Assembly (NCBI GenBank): GCA_003818605.1
Contig: RPQS01000040.1
Location: 1 to 34,896, forward strand
Reading direction: 5' to 3'
From: Candidatus Zhuqueibacterota bacterium
GTDB lineage: Bacteria > Electryoneota > RPQS01
DNA: 34,896 nucleotides
Part shown: positions 17,172 through 25,999 of the stretch, piece by piece
How the letters are laid out: each line of letters begins with the position of its first letter
How positions within the stretch are numbered: position 1 is the first letter of the stretch
Notes under the pieces: generated by a model
What the model was told of the DNA's origin: nothing
Seen by the model: only the letters and a program-made list of their open reading frames with translations
The model's database searches: none
Made by a program: the position numbers and the translations under genes

Positions 17172-17548
17172 GATGTTGGATTCTCCGGGGAGTAAAAATC
17201 GGGTGTTTTCGCAGCGGGATTTATACCCTATGGTATATCGGGACAGGAACACAATTTAGACACGGGTTGCCGGTCGGGGTTTATCGGGATTATCTACTGA
17301 ACATCCGGGCCAATTAACTTGCATTCTACTTGTAAAAGCGTAAATTCTGTACCGTGATGGATAATCCGCCCATCTATTAGATGTAAAACACCCCTAAAAT
17401 CTTCCATACCCTGTTCTCTTGTCCGCCGTGGTGGGTGTGTCACCCGCCCGGCGCGTAAACACCGCAAGGTTCGCCGAGGAGGATCACTAAACCCTCCGGC
17501 AATCTTTGGTTCTTTCTCGTTTCTCATTTCTGATTTCCCATTTTCTTC
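17172..17548. other. Intergenic gap between divergent genes, with two repeats
   Basis: This 377-base gap separates the orphan lipoprotein (-) from the glycosyltransferase cluster (+). It contains a hairpin-family repeat at 17421-17452, followed directly by a second dispersed motif at 17453-17480. Promoters for both directions should lie here, but no clear hexamers were picked out. The last 40 bases before 17549 are a pyrimidine-rich run (TTTCTCGTTTCTCATTTC) with no ribosome site. Confidence 0.55.
17421..17480. repeat. Hairpin-family repeat plus second dispersed motif
   Basis: 17421-17452 has arms GGTGGGTG (17430-17437) and CACCCGCC (17441-17448) around TGT, a wobble variant of the copy at 16266-16297. 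17453-17480 contains AAACACCGCAAGGT, then one base, then CGCCGAGG; the same arrangement recurs at 33542-33570. Confidence 0.65.
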
Positions 17549-18988
17549 ATGACTTCTTCCCGCTGGCTTTTCCTTATCCTTCTTCTCGCCGCTCTTCTCC
17601 GGTTCTATAGCCTCGGAACCGAGAGTCTCTGGCTGGATGAAACCTTCACCGTCCGGAATGTCACCATGACCTATCCGGAACTCATCCGTTATTTCTCGAA
17701 CGAAACCCAGACAATTCTCTTTCATCTCATTCAGAAGGCTTGGTGTGACATCGTCGGGCTTTCCGAATTTGCTTTTCGCATTCCCGCGCTGATCTTCGGC
17801 TTGCTGTCCGTCTACGGCACGTTTCTTTTAACCCGCGAGTTGTTTTCCCGTTCGGTGGCTCTCTTCTCTGCGTTTTTTATGGCCATAAATCCCTTCTGCA
17901 TTTTCTATTCGCAGGATGCGCGGCCTTATTCCCTGTTTCTCGCGTCCGCTGTCTTCTCCTGCCACTTCGGTATCCTCCTCTTGCGGCGATCGGATTGGAA
18001 AATTTACGCGGGGTACGTCTTGAGTACGGTCATCGCGTTTTACACTCATCCGCTCGCGCCGCTTCTGTTCGGTGTTCATGTCACGGGTTGCTTTCTGTTT
18101 CGTAACATGCCCGGCAGCCGTCCGCTTCGCCCGTTGGTTCTCCTCGGTTTGATGGCTCTCTGTATGGTCATTTTTATCCCGCAGCTTCTGCTGATGAAAA
18201 ATGCCCTCGTGGCCAAGACCGCCGGTGTCTCTGGCGCTTCCTGGATTCAAATTCCGAACCTGAACGAGTTCACCAGAACGATTCGTCAGTTCTTCATGAA
18301 TCCCCGTCTGTGCAGCGCGGTCTTGTGGATCATGGCTGCTGTCTTGATCGTTAAATTTTCCGAAGTCCGCAAGAATTGGAAAGAGTTGCTCTATCTGGGT
18401 GCTATAGTCGTATGCATGATGATCGGCCCGTGGGTGGCTTCCTACGTGGTTACTCCACTCTATGTGTCCCGTTATGTTATTCCCGCCCTGGCGGCCTTTA
18501 TGATCTGTCTCGGTTGGGTTGTATCTGTTTTACCGCGAACCGTCCGCGTCATCTGTCTTGCGGTTTTAGTCTATTTTTCGGCTGTCACATTACATGCCTA
18601 CTACACCGGAGCGGATAAGGATCCGTGGCGGCAAACCGCCGCAGCGGTTCGCGAAGTTGTCCAACCCGGTGATCTCGTCATCGCGCATCCGTTCTATACC
18701 GGATCTGCTTTGTTTCATTATTTTAAGCCGCAGGAAGGTCTCACGACGGTGTCTGTCCGGACATCCGAAGATCTTCCTGCATCCGTGGACACCGCTCGGC
18801 GCGTGATTCTGGTTTTATCCTATGACGAACGGCCTAACGAAATGCATCGGGGTGTGATCGCGAGAATTGCCCGCGACCGGCTGGTCAGTATGAATCGGCC
18901 GTTGCGGCCCGAACTTCATCGCAATCGGTGGGCATATTGGATTGCCAATATTCGCGTCATTGTCTATGAACGTCCGGATTTACCGTAA
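17549..18988 (+). CDS. GT39-like (PMT/ArnT-type) membrane glycosyltransferase
   Basis: The 479-residue polytopic protein belongs to the GT-C superfamily, which moves a sugar from a polyprenyl-phosphate donor to an acceptor on the periplasmic face. Visible marks are the first hydrophobic segment followed by an acidic pair in loop 1 (SLWLDETF, D30-E31, the usual catalytic position), the helix LSEFAFRIPALIFGLLSVYGTF, and the second loop motif YSQDARPYSLF. These are typical of bacterial PMT_2/GT39 proteins. About eleven hydrophobic segments are visible, with a short soluble C-terminal part (about 380-479). The start has no clear ribosome site, but no better in-frame start exists. The GT2 synthase follows 126 bases downstream on the same strand, so they may act in one surface-glycan pathway. 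Donor and acceptor are unknown. Confidence 0.85.
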   Translation: MTSSRWLFLILLLAALLRFYSLGTESLWLDETFTVRNVTMTYPELIRYFSNETQTILFHLIQKAWCDIVGLSEFAFRIPALIFGLLSVYGTFLLTRELFSRSVALFSAFFMAINPFCIFYSQDARPYSLFLASAVFSCHFGILLLRRSDWKIYAGYVLSTVIAFYTHPLAPLLFGVHVTGCFLFRNMPGSRPLRPLVLLGLMALCMVIFIPQLLLMKNALVAKTAGVSGASWIQIPNLNEFTRTIRQFFMNPRLCSAVLWIMAAVLIVKFSEVRKNWKELLYLGAIVVCMMIGPWVASYVVTPLYVSRYVIPALAAFMICLGWVVSVLPRTVRVICLAVLVYFSAVTLHAYYTGADKDPWRQTAAAVREVVQPGDLVIAHPFYTGSALFHYFKPQEGLTTVSVRTSEDLPASVDTARRVILVLSYDERPNEMHRGVIARIARDRLVSMNRPLRPELHRNRWAYWIANIRVIVYERPDLP

Positions 18989-19113
18989 ACTGTGTGCGCT
19001 GAAATGTAAAAAATCTATTGCGATCGTCTTGCTTCTCTGCGGATTATCCGCTAAATTGCACCTTGAATTTGTTTGAACACCCTCTCTAAGCATTTGTCCC
19101 CACAAGGTTTCAC

Positions 19114-20907
19114 GTGCAGTTTTTATTCTACCCGCTGGCTCTCCTCGTAACGTTCGGACTACTGCTCGGCGTCGTTTACCGCAAACCGGGTAACATCAAC
19201 CGCGTGTTTGCGGCCTATCGCCGCCCTCGGCGTCTCACGCAAACGATTGCTTTTTGGATGGCGGGCATCGTTGCCGTCTTCGGCTTTGTTCAGTGGATGC
19301 GCTGGCCGTACTATGTGGAGTTTTTTACCCGGCTGAGCCGTTTCCAACTCGGACACAGCAGCGTGGGCGAAATTCTGACTCTGGTGGGAATGACCTTAAC
19401 CATGCTCTGTGAAGCCATTGTCATCATTCACTGGATGATGTACCTTGTCTACTGCTGGATCGGAGCCACCCGCTACCGTCTGCCGCAGAGTCCGCCGCTG
19501 TCCGATGATCCTCCCGAAGTTTTAGTGCTGATCACCTGCTGCAATGAAGAGCCGTTCGTTGTCCGCCGCAGTCTCTCCACCGTCGGGCAAATAGACTATC
19601 CGCGCGCAAGAGTAGTGCTGTTGGAAAATTCGCGCGATCTGAAATTAAAAGCGCAAGCCGCGCAGATCGCCGCGCAGTACGGAGTGGAAGTGCTGCACGT
19701 TAAAAACCGCGGCCATAAAGCGGGGGCGATGAACGACGCGCTCGCTCTGCTGAAATCCTCCGCCGAATATTTGTGCATCCTTGACGCCGACCAACGTGTG
19801 GCTCCGAACATCCTCCGCGATCTGGTTCCGCTTTTAGAAGCTGATCCGAAAGCCGCTTTCGTGCAGACGTCTCAGCTCTATGAGAACTGCGAAGAGACCT
19901 GGCTCTCCCGCGCCGCCGCGCAGCAGGAATCGCTGCTTTATGACACCGTATTGGAGGCGAAAGGAGCTTTAGGCCGCGCGCTTTGCTGCGGCACGAACTT
20001 CGTCATGCGCATGAGTGCGCTGCGGGATGTCGGCGGCTGGGATGAACGCACGATGTCCGAAGATCTCTGCACGTCGTTTCTGATGAACCGGCGCGGCTGG
20101 ACGACGCTCTATCTACGGAAGGCATACGGTTGGGGTATTGGCCCGCTGAATCTTCTCGGCTATTGGAAGCAGCAGCGGCGCTGGGCGTCTGGCAACACCG
20201 CCGTGGCTCATATCGTTCTGCGCGATTTTTTGAAGCAAAAACCCGAACGGCTGCCGTTCCGAATGGCCGTGGGGTATTTGTGGTCGGCCGGATACTACAT
20301 TACCGCTTTGGCTTTGGCTGTTTTGGCCACGCTGCCCATGATTCTCACGGCAGTTTCTTTTCTGAACACTCCGCAGCTCTTTCAGCCGCGCGGAGACATT
20401 CTCCGGCCTGAATGGCTCTTTCTTTCCGTCTATCCGCTCTATGCGATGATCATGCTCTTCCCGTATGTCAACATGCGCATGCGCGGTTATCCCATCCGTA
20501 ATCTGGTGATGCTGCAAGGACTGCTGGCGATCACCATTCCCGTTTATCTGGCTTCGGCCTTGCGCGGATTTTTCCGCCGGATCACAGAGTTCGAAATCGC
20601 TCCCAAAAAACTCATGGCGGGCAGAATCTCCTTTGTCAAGGCTCCGCAGACTTATCTGATGCTGCTCCTCCTGGCCGCTGGTTCCGTGTTGGGCTCCGGC
20701 GTCGTCAGCAACCCCGGTTCCGCTATTATGTGGATCGGACTCTTCTGGACGTTTGTCTATACGCTCTCATTCGGGCACTTTTTTATTTTTGCCTATGAGA
20801 GCTATCGGTTGCTGAAAGATCGCGGCAGCGAACCGGATGCTCCTGAATCTGAAACTTCCGCTGTTCCTGCGACTGATCATGTCGAAGAAACATCCACCCG
20901 TAACTAA
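19114..20907 (+). CDS. Processive GT2 glycosyltransferase (cellulose-synthase-like)
   Basis: The 597-residue protein starts at GTG 19114 (AAGG 7 bases upstream). Two N-terminal hydrophobic segments precede a cytoplasmic GT-A domain (about 135-370), and four or five membrane helices follow (about 385-575). This is the layout of BcsA/curdlan/hyaluronan-type synthases, which polymerise a sugar from an NDP donor and extrude the chain. Motifs seen: LDADQ with the DxD at D224/D226, the catalytic base SED (D317), and QQRRW at 353-357. The first Asp motif, usually DDS, reads ENS here (171-173). No PilZ domain is present, so there is no sign of c-di-GMP control. The last 29 bases overlap the start of the next gene, which implies translational coupling. 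The polymer cannot be predicted. Confidence 0.9.
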   Translation: MQFLFYPLALLVTFGLLLGVVYRKPGNINRVFAAYRRPRRLTQTIAFWMAGIVAVFGFVQWMRWPYYVEFFTRLSRFQLGHSSVGEILTLVGMTLTMLCEAIVIIHWMMYLVYCWIGATRYRLPQSPPLSDDPPEVLVLITCCNEEPFVVRRSLSTVGQIDYPRARVVLLENSRDLKLKAQAAQIAAQYGVEVLHVKNRGHKAGAMNDALALLKSSAEYLCILDADQRVAPNILRDLVPLLEADPKAAFVQTSQLYENCEETWLSRAAAQQESLLYDTVLEAKGALGRALCCGTNFVMRMSALRDVGGWDERTMSEDLCTSFLMNRRGWTTLYLRKAYGWGIGPLNLLGYWKQQRRWASGNTAVAHIVLRDFLKQKPERLPFRMAVGYLWSAGYYITALALAVLATLPMILTAVSFLNTPQLFQPRGDILRPEWLFLSVYPLYAMIMLFPYVNMRMRGYPIRNLVMLQGLLAITIPVYLASALRGFFRRITEFEIAPKKLMAGRISFVKAPQTYLMLLLLAAGSVLGSGVVSNPGSAIMWIGLFWTFVYTLSFGHFFIFAYESYRLLKDRGSEPDAPESETSAVPATDHVEETSTRN

Positions 20908-22780
20908 AACTCCGCCGAAAAAGCCGCAGCCGGTTTATGCGGCGGCGCATGGTGTCAACTCCCGCGCTCTGCGTTTAAGTCTGCAGATAGCGGGTTTTTT
21001 ACTCCTGGCCGCCGTGCTCGCCGCTTGGCTGCGTCCTGATCTGCGCGTGTGGGGTTTCCATTTCCTGGCCTTTCTTCCGCTTCCCGTTTCACTCCTGCTG
21101 TTTGCGGCCGCTGTTGTTCTGCTCACTCCGTTCGGTGGACGCATGGTCACAGGGCTTACCGCGCGGCTTTCTTTTCTTGCAAACCGTTCCGCCGTGATTT
21201 GGGCCGTGGTGGCTGTATTAGTCTTTTACGTCGGTCGCAATTCCATTTCGCTGCTCGGCGACGGTGCCCTGTGGATTAAGGAACTGTCGTGGATCGGCAT
21301 CTTCGAAGCCCGCGGTCAGGATGTTCCGGGCAGCCGCTGGAAACTCCGCAAGGAACCGCTTGAACTCGGTCTGCATGAAATCGTCTTTCGCGCCGCCGCG
21401 AGTTTTCGTCCGCCCGACCCGCCCACCTTCAGTCAGCAGCAGAAGGAAGCCCTTCTGAAAAAGCGGGAAGCATGGTTCATCAGCACGGCGCGTAATACGT
21501 ACGCGTATCTGTCCATTCTGGCCGGTGCATTGGCTGTGTTCATGGCCGTGCGTTTTGCGCGGCGGCGGATTCCCCCCCGATCGCGCGCGCCGTTTCTGCT
21601 GCTCTTGTTCACTACAGCCGCCATGCCGTTCTTCTTCGGCTACGTGGAAAACTATTCGTGGATGTCGCTGGCCATGCTGGCTTTTCTCTTCGCCGGAATC
21701 GAGGAATCTTTTCCGCCGCGCCGTTTTCCGTGGAAAACCGCCGCGGCATTTGTGCTGGCTGTATCCTTCCATCTCACCGCTTTCATTCTGCTCCCGGCCG
21801 TAGTCTTTTTTCTGTGGAATCACTTCGCTTGTGTAAATGAAAACGAAGAAAACAAACACGTTTTCCGCCGGGCATGGATCGTGCTGGGAGCTTTTGCCGT
21901 TCTGGGTTTGGCCGGATATGTCTATGTGAAAGGGTGGAAGGGCTGGATTTCGGTTCTGACCGTGCTTCCGCATCGAAGTAAAGACGGCTACGCGATGTTC
22001 ACGCTGAACCACGGGGTGGACTTGCTTAATATGTTCGTTTTTGCTCTCGGGCCTGTTTTAGCCGTCTCGTTCTCTCTTTTCCGGAATAAATCTCGCACCG
22101 TTGTTGAGCAATCCCGCCTGGCCTTTCTGGCGTTGGCCGCCGCATGCGGAGTGTTTTTTGTTCTCGTGTTCAATCCCAATCTCGGCATGGCGCGCGATTG
22201 GGATATTTTAGCCGCCGCCTTATGGCCGGCGGTTGTTCTGGCCGCTTGGCGGCTCGCGGAGTGCGATTTTCAAGAGCATAAAGCGGCGGTTCTCGCCTCG
22301 CTCGCGGCCTTCGCGTGTGTTCTGCTCGTGCCGTTTCTTCTCCTTCAGGCGTTCGAGCGGCCTTCGATTGCGCGTTTTGAAAGCTTGCTGCGTATGGATC
22401 GCTCCCGCTCCGCCTACGGTTGGGAGAATCTGGCCGTCTACTACGAGAATAAAGGAGATATGCAAAACAGAATTCGCGCGTGGCAAGCGGCGCTGTCCGT
22501 TGAAAAAAACCCCCGCTATATGATCAATGTGGCCGTCGCGCTCCGTTTGGCGGGAAGGCTCGAAGAAGCGGAATCGTACTGCGCGGAGGGTGCGCGCAAA
22601 AGTCCCAAATTCGCTTATCAGCTTCTTTATCTGGCAAGCGGCTGGGTGAATCGCGGCAATTTGGAAAAAGCCCGCGAACTCGTGCAGCTAACGATGGAAC
22701 TCGATCCTGAAGATCGCGAAGCGCCGCGTCTGCTGGAAAACCTCAACCACCAGATTGCCAAGCGCGACTCGTTGAAATGA
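20879..22780 (+). CDS. Polytopic GT-C-like membrane protein with C-terminal TPR repeats
   Basis: The protein has 633 residues when started at ATG 20879; an upstream in-frame start at 20837 would overlap the GT2 gene by a further 42 bases. After a basic N-terminus (SKKHPPVTKTPPKKPQP) there are about ten membrane segments up to residue about 495. Loop 1 has LGDGALWIKEL, in the place where GT-C enzymes carry their acidic catalytic pair. FFGYVENYSW and MARDWDIL are further motifs seen in related membrane proteins of uncultured FCB bacteria. Residues about 510-625 form three TPR-like helical pairs (AYGWENLAVYYENKGDMQNR, ALRLAGRLEEAESYCAEGA, SGWVNRGNLEKARELVQLT). It may be a glycosyltransferase or an assembly factor working with the two upstream enzymes; this is inferred from coupling and topology. 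A strong terminator ends the cluster. Confidence 0.75.
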   Translation: MSKKHPPVTKTPPKKPQPVYAAAHGVNSRALRLSLQIAGFLLLAAVLAAWLRPDLRVWGFHFLAFLPLPVSLLLFAAAVVLLTPFGGRMVTGLTARLSFLANRSAVIWAVVAVLVFYVGRNSISLLGDGALWIKELSWIGIFEARGQDVPGSRWKLRKEPLELGLHEIVFRAAASFRPPDPPTFSQQQKEALLKKREAWFISTARNTYAYLSILAGALAVFMAVRFARRRIPPRSRAPFLLLLFTTAAMPFFFGYVENYSWMSLAMLAFLFAGIEESFPPRRFPWKTAAAFVLAVSFHLTAFILLPAVVFFLWNHFACVNENEENKHVFRRAWIVLGAFAVLGLAGYVYVKGWKGWISVLTVLPHRSKDGYAMFTLNHGVDLLNMFVFALGPVLAVSFSLFRNKSRTVVEQSRLAFLALAAACGVFFVLVFNPNLGMARDWDILAAALWPAVVLAAWRLAECDFQEHKAAVLASLAAFACVLLVPFLLLQAFERPSIARFESLLRMDRSRSAYGWENLAVYYENKGDMQNRIRAWQAALSVEKNPRYMINVAVALRLAGRLEEAESYCAEGARKSPKFAYQLLYLASGWVNRGNLEKARELVQLTMELDPEDREAPRLLENLNHQIAKRDSLK

Positions 22781-22798
22781 GGGGAAAATCACTCCGTA

Positions 22799-22828
22799 AA
22801 AACGGGCGCGATGTCTCGCGCCCGTTTT
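22799..22828. terminator. Rho-independent terminator between convergent genes
   Basis: 13-bp perfect stem: AAAACGGGCGCGA (22799-22811) and TCGCGCCCGTTTT (22816-22828) with a 4-base TGTC loop. The A and T runs at the two ends let it work in both directions: it ends the glycan cluster (stop 22780) and faces the histidine kinase gene (stop 22944). A second, imperfect hairpin (GGGCGCG, TGTCT, CGCGTGCCC) follows at about 22839-22860. Confidence 0.85.
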
Positions 22829-22943
22829 GCTCTCCGCCGGGGCGCGTGTCTCGCGTGCCCGCAATCCGCGTTTTTATCGCATGCGATCCAACAAAAAATC
22901 CTGCCTCACGGCAAGATTCCTGAAAAAAAACGGCGGTCAGTCG

Positions 22944-24596
22944 TTAATGGGAAGGCTTGCGAAGAAACGGAATAGTCACGATGAAGGTCGCGCCGCTGCC
23001 CGGTTCGGATTCCACGTGAATTTCCGCTCCATAGCGAGCGAGAATGTTGCGGCTGGTGGACAAACCCAATCCGGTTCCGGTCGGCTCGCCGGGAGCGGCT
23101 TCGGAACTCTTGGGTTTGGTAGTGAAGAACGGCCGGAAAAGACTCTGCTTTTGTTCGGGAGAAATCCCGCATCCGGTGTCGGCAATCGTCAGTGTAAGAT
23201 AGCGCCCGTCCGCACGCGTCCGCACGGTTAAAGTTTTCTGCGGCGCGTGATACATCGCGTCAATCGCATTGCGCAGTAAATTGCCGATCACCTGCGCGAA
23301 ATCGATATAGACGCCGTACACGGTGGGAGAATTCGCGTCCAGATCAATTTCCGTTTTGACGTGATGCTTGAAGAAAAGATTGGCATCCAGGAAACGCAAT
23401 TCCGTGCGAATGATGTCTTCGATAATCAGATTCTGCGGCTGCGCTTCCTTCTCGTTGCGCGATTTCAGCAGCAGATTCGCCACGATGTCTTTCATGACCA
23501 GCGCCTGCTGCCGGATCTGATTGACTTCGTGCTGTCCCGCGTGTCGGAGTTCAAGAATATCGCAAAAACCCATAATCCCCATCAGCGGTCCGTTCAAATT
23601 GTGCGCGATGCCCGCCGAAAGCATGCCGAATTCAGCGAGTTTGCTTTCACGCACGAGTTCGATTTCCAGCTGATGGTTCTGCTTCTCGATCAGCTTTTGC
23701 TCGGTGATGTCCTTGGCCATGAGCATCACCGAAGCCTTCTTACCCGATTCGAATAAAAAGCTGCGGCTGACCAAGAACACCCGGCCGTCGTTGGCTTCCA
23801 GTTCCAGCATCTGCCCTTCATAAGCCGAGGCCAGTCCCTGCAAGTCGGATTTGTCTTTCCGCGCGAACTCTGCCAGCCAGCGATGGCAAATCACCGGCAA
23901 TTCATACGGCTCGAACATCTGCTCCGCCGCGGGATTCGCGTACAAAATGTCTCCCGTACCCGACACCAGCATCAGGGAGTCCCGCATGGATCGAATGAAC
24001 AATCCCAGGCGGTCGCGTTCCGCGCGCAAGTATCGTTCCGTGGCCGCCCGCTCGCCCACGTCCCGGCCTACGATAATGGCAAAAGCTCCGTGTCCGGATT
24101 TGGATCTCGCTGACATGAATTCAATCAGCCGCGATCTTACGTCCGGTAGGTTGCTCGGAAGCTCCAGCACGTGAACCCCGCCCGCTCCGGCGTCTTCGTA
24201 GAGCGTTCGTGCGGCTTTCCGTTCCGGTTCCGGAAACATGTCCAGAAAATGTCTCTTCTCGATCATGTCTTCCCGGGCAATGCCCGACCATTCGCAAAAC
24301 GTGCGGCTGGCTTCCACGATCAATCCGTCCGACCGGTACACGACGATAATCGCGTCCGGACCTTCCAACAGAAGATCCAATACCGCCGGCGGCTCTTCCT
24401 GTTCTTGGGGAACGTCTGCTTTAGTGGGGAGGCCGGAGCGCCGCAGGCGAGATCCGGTTAACAGCGAGCCTACAAAATTGGCCAGAGAACGGGCTCGCTC
24501 CGCCGATGGTGACGAAGGAGTCTGTTTTCTTGTGTCGGGCCCTGGGGTATCCGGCGTCGTTTTCTGCAAGTCGCTGTTTGGGGCTCCGGAGGTCAT
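22944..24596 (-). CDS. Soluble PAS-PAS sensor histidine kinase
   Basis: The 550-residue protein has no membrane segment, so it probably senses a cytoplasmic signal. After a Pro/Ser/Thr-rich N-terminus come two PAS-like domains (about 72-185, PDAIIVVYRSDGLIVEASRTF; and about 195-305, SLMLVSGTGDILYANPAAEQMF, ending in MAKDITEQKLIEKQ). A dimerisation/phosphoacceptor domain follows, with H332 in GIAHNLNGPL, then an HATPase_c domain: N-box (VIGNLLRNAID, near 440), DTGCGI (near 472), FRPFFTTK and GTGLGLS (near 508). The residue after the phosphoacceptor His is Asn rather than the usual acidic residue. No response regulator is adjacent, so the partner is unknown. It diverges from hemW across a 156-base AT-rich region. 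Confidence 0.9.
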   Translation of the reverse strand: MTSGAPNSDLQKTTPDTPGPDTRKQTPSSPSAERARSLANFVGSLLTGSRLRRSGLPTKADVPQEQEEPPAVLDLLLEGPDAIIVVYRSDGLIVEASRTFCEWSGIAREDMIEKRHFLDMFPEPERKAARTLYEDAGAGGVHVLELPSNLPDVRSRLIEFMSARSKSGHGAFAIIVGRDVGERAATERYLRAERDRLGLFIRSMRDSLMLVSGTGDILYANPAAEQMFEPYELPVICHRWLAEFARKDKSDLQGLASAYEGQMLELEANDGRVFLVSRSFLFESGKKASVMLMAKDITEQKLIEKQNHQLEIELVRESKLAEFGMLSAGIAHNLNGPLMGIMGFCDILELRHAGQHEVNQIRQQALVMKDIVANLLLKSRNEKEAQPQNLIIEDIIRTELRFLDANLFFKHHVKTEIDLDANSPTVYGVYIDFAQVIGNLLRNAIDAMYHAPQKTLTVRTRADGRYLTLTIADTGCGISPEQKQSLFRPFFTTKPKSSEAAPGEPTGTGLGLSTSRNILARYGAEIHVESEPGSGATFIVTIPFLRKPSH

Positions 24597-24668
24597 TTAC
24601 ATCTTTATGCTAAGGCAAACCTTGCCCTTGACGGGCTGACACAGCTCTGTCCATTCTGTAATCGGGAA

Positions 24669-24696
24669 CTCTGTTTAATTATAATAAGTAACAGAG
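24669..24696. promoter_or_regulatory. AT-rich divergent promoter region with inverted repeat
   Basis: Between the histidine kinase (-) and hemW (+) there is a TATAAT hexamer at 24680-24685 on the plus strand inside an inverted repeat: CTCTGTT (24669-24675), a 14-base AT spacer, AACAGAG (24690-24696). The -35 position is poor (TGTAAT at 24657-24662). An operator overlapping a hemW promoter is plausible but unproven. Confidence 0.3.
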
Positions 24697-24752
24697 CTTG
24701 ATAGCTGAATCGTTCAGTAAGCTTTTATTCCAGAATACTTTGAGCAATTCCG

Positions 24753-25919
24753 ATGCCATTTCATTTGTACTTTCATTTGCCTTATTGTAGACGGAAGTGT
24801 CCATACTGCGATTTCTTTAAAATTGTCCCCCGCGAAGGTGACCGTGAGCGGTATATTTCTGCACTCATGTGCGAAATAAATTTCGCACATCGGCAATGCC
24901 AATGGGCCGACGGACCCGTGCGGACGGTTTACTTCGGAGGCGGAACTCCTTCCCTTCATCCGCCCGAAGAAATCTCCGCAATACTGGACCAAATTCGGCT
25001 GCTATGGGGTCTTGCCGATAATGCTGAAATCACTCTGGAAGCCAATCCCGCATCGTTGAGTCCCGTCTGGCTGCAGGGATGGAGGGATGCTGGTGTGAAC
25101 CGACTCTCGATTGGGGGGCAATCGTTCTCCGCGCGAAAGCTCACCATGCTGTTTCGCGATCATGAGGTTCACCACATCTGCGAGGCTGTGGAATCCGCCC
25201 GTAAGGCCGGATTTTCGAACATTTCCCTCGATCTTATTTTCGGCCTCCCGGGCGAGACTCTTGAGGAATTAAAGTCCGATTTAGCAAACCTCCGAATGCT
25301 GGAACCGGAGCATATTTCACTGTATAACCTCGAATTTCATGAAGGTACTCCATTTCATCGCTGGCGCGAATCCGGTCGCCTCCTCCCGCTTGTGGAGGAT
25401 TTAGAAGCCGATATGTACATTTTAATACACGATTATTTATGCAATTGTAACTACGACCACTACGAAATATCAAATTTCGCCAAACCCGGTTTTCGCTCAA
25501 TTCACAATTCGGCTTACTGGCAATCGAACCCGTATCTCGGCCTCGGTCCTTCCGCACATTCGTTCGACGGCAAAATGTTGCGATTTGAAAACATCGCGAA
25601 CATGCCCGCCTACTTTTCCGCTCTCGAATCCGGCCATTTGCCTATCGCAAAAGAATCCCATTTAAGTCCGCAGGAACGCTGCGAAGAATGGCTGATGCTG
25701 TCTCTCCGTCTTTGCGAAGGTGTTGCCTATGAAGATGCCGCCTCCCAATTCGGTGAAAGGCAAGTAAAAGCGCTATGGAAACGTGCCGCGACACTCCCTT
25801 CCGGGCTGTGCAACCTTTCGCCGCAAGGTCTGTCTCTTACTCCGGAAGGCTGGTTCCGCGAAGACAGTGTTTTTTTATGGCTGATAGAAGGATTGAAACA
25901 CCCCGAAAACGTTGACTAA
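24753..25919 (+). CDS. hemW: HemW-like radical SAM protein (heme chaperone family)
   Basis: The 388-residue protein is a radical SAM enzyme of the HemN/HemW family. The 4Fe-4S motif is CRRKCPYC (C12, C16, C19) directly after an aromatic N-terminus. The fourth Cys that marks true coproporphyrinogen dehydrogenase HemN is absent, which favours HemW, a heme-binding chaperone thought to deliver heme to respiratory proteins. Other marks are YFGGGTPSLHPPEEI, EANPASLSP, GVNRLSIGGQSF (usually GVQSF), SLDLIFGLPGET, the HISLYNLEFHEGTPF strand, and YEISNFAKPGFRSIHNSAYW with LGLGPSAHSF. Length is normal for HemW. The start follows GAGCAATTCCG, a weak ribosome site. It appears to stand alone as a transcription unit. 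Confidence 0.9.
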   Translation: MPFHLYFHLPYCRRKCPYCDFFKIVPREGDRERYISALMCEINFAHRQCQWADGPVRTVYFGGGTPSLHPPEEISAILDQIRLLWGLADNAEITLEANPASLSPVWLQGWRDAGVNRLSIGGQSFSARKLTMLFRDHEVHHICEAVESARKAGFSNISLDLIFGLPGETLEELKSDLANLRMLEPEHISLYNLEFHEGTPFHRWRESGRLLPLVEDLEADMYILIHDYLCNCNYDHYEISNFAKPGFRSIHNSAYWQSNPYLGLGPSAHSFDGKMLRFENIANMPAYFSALESGHLPIAKESHLSPQERCEEWLMLSLRLCEGVAYEDAASQFGERQVKALWKRAATLPSGLCNLSPQGLSLTPEGWFREDSVFLWLIEGLKHPENVD

Positions 25920-25999
25920 TTCTTCTATTTGAATTATCTTAAAGTCTTGCAACGGATCCAAGAAAAATACCAATATCAATCTTTCACAAGGAGTTGAAC

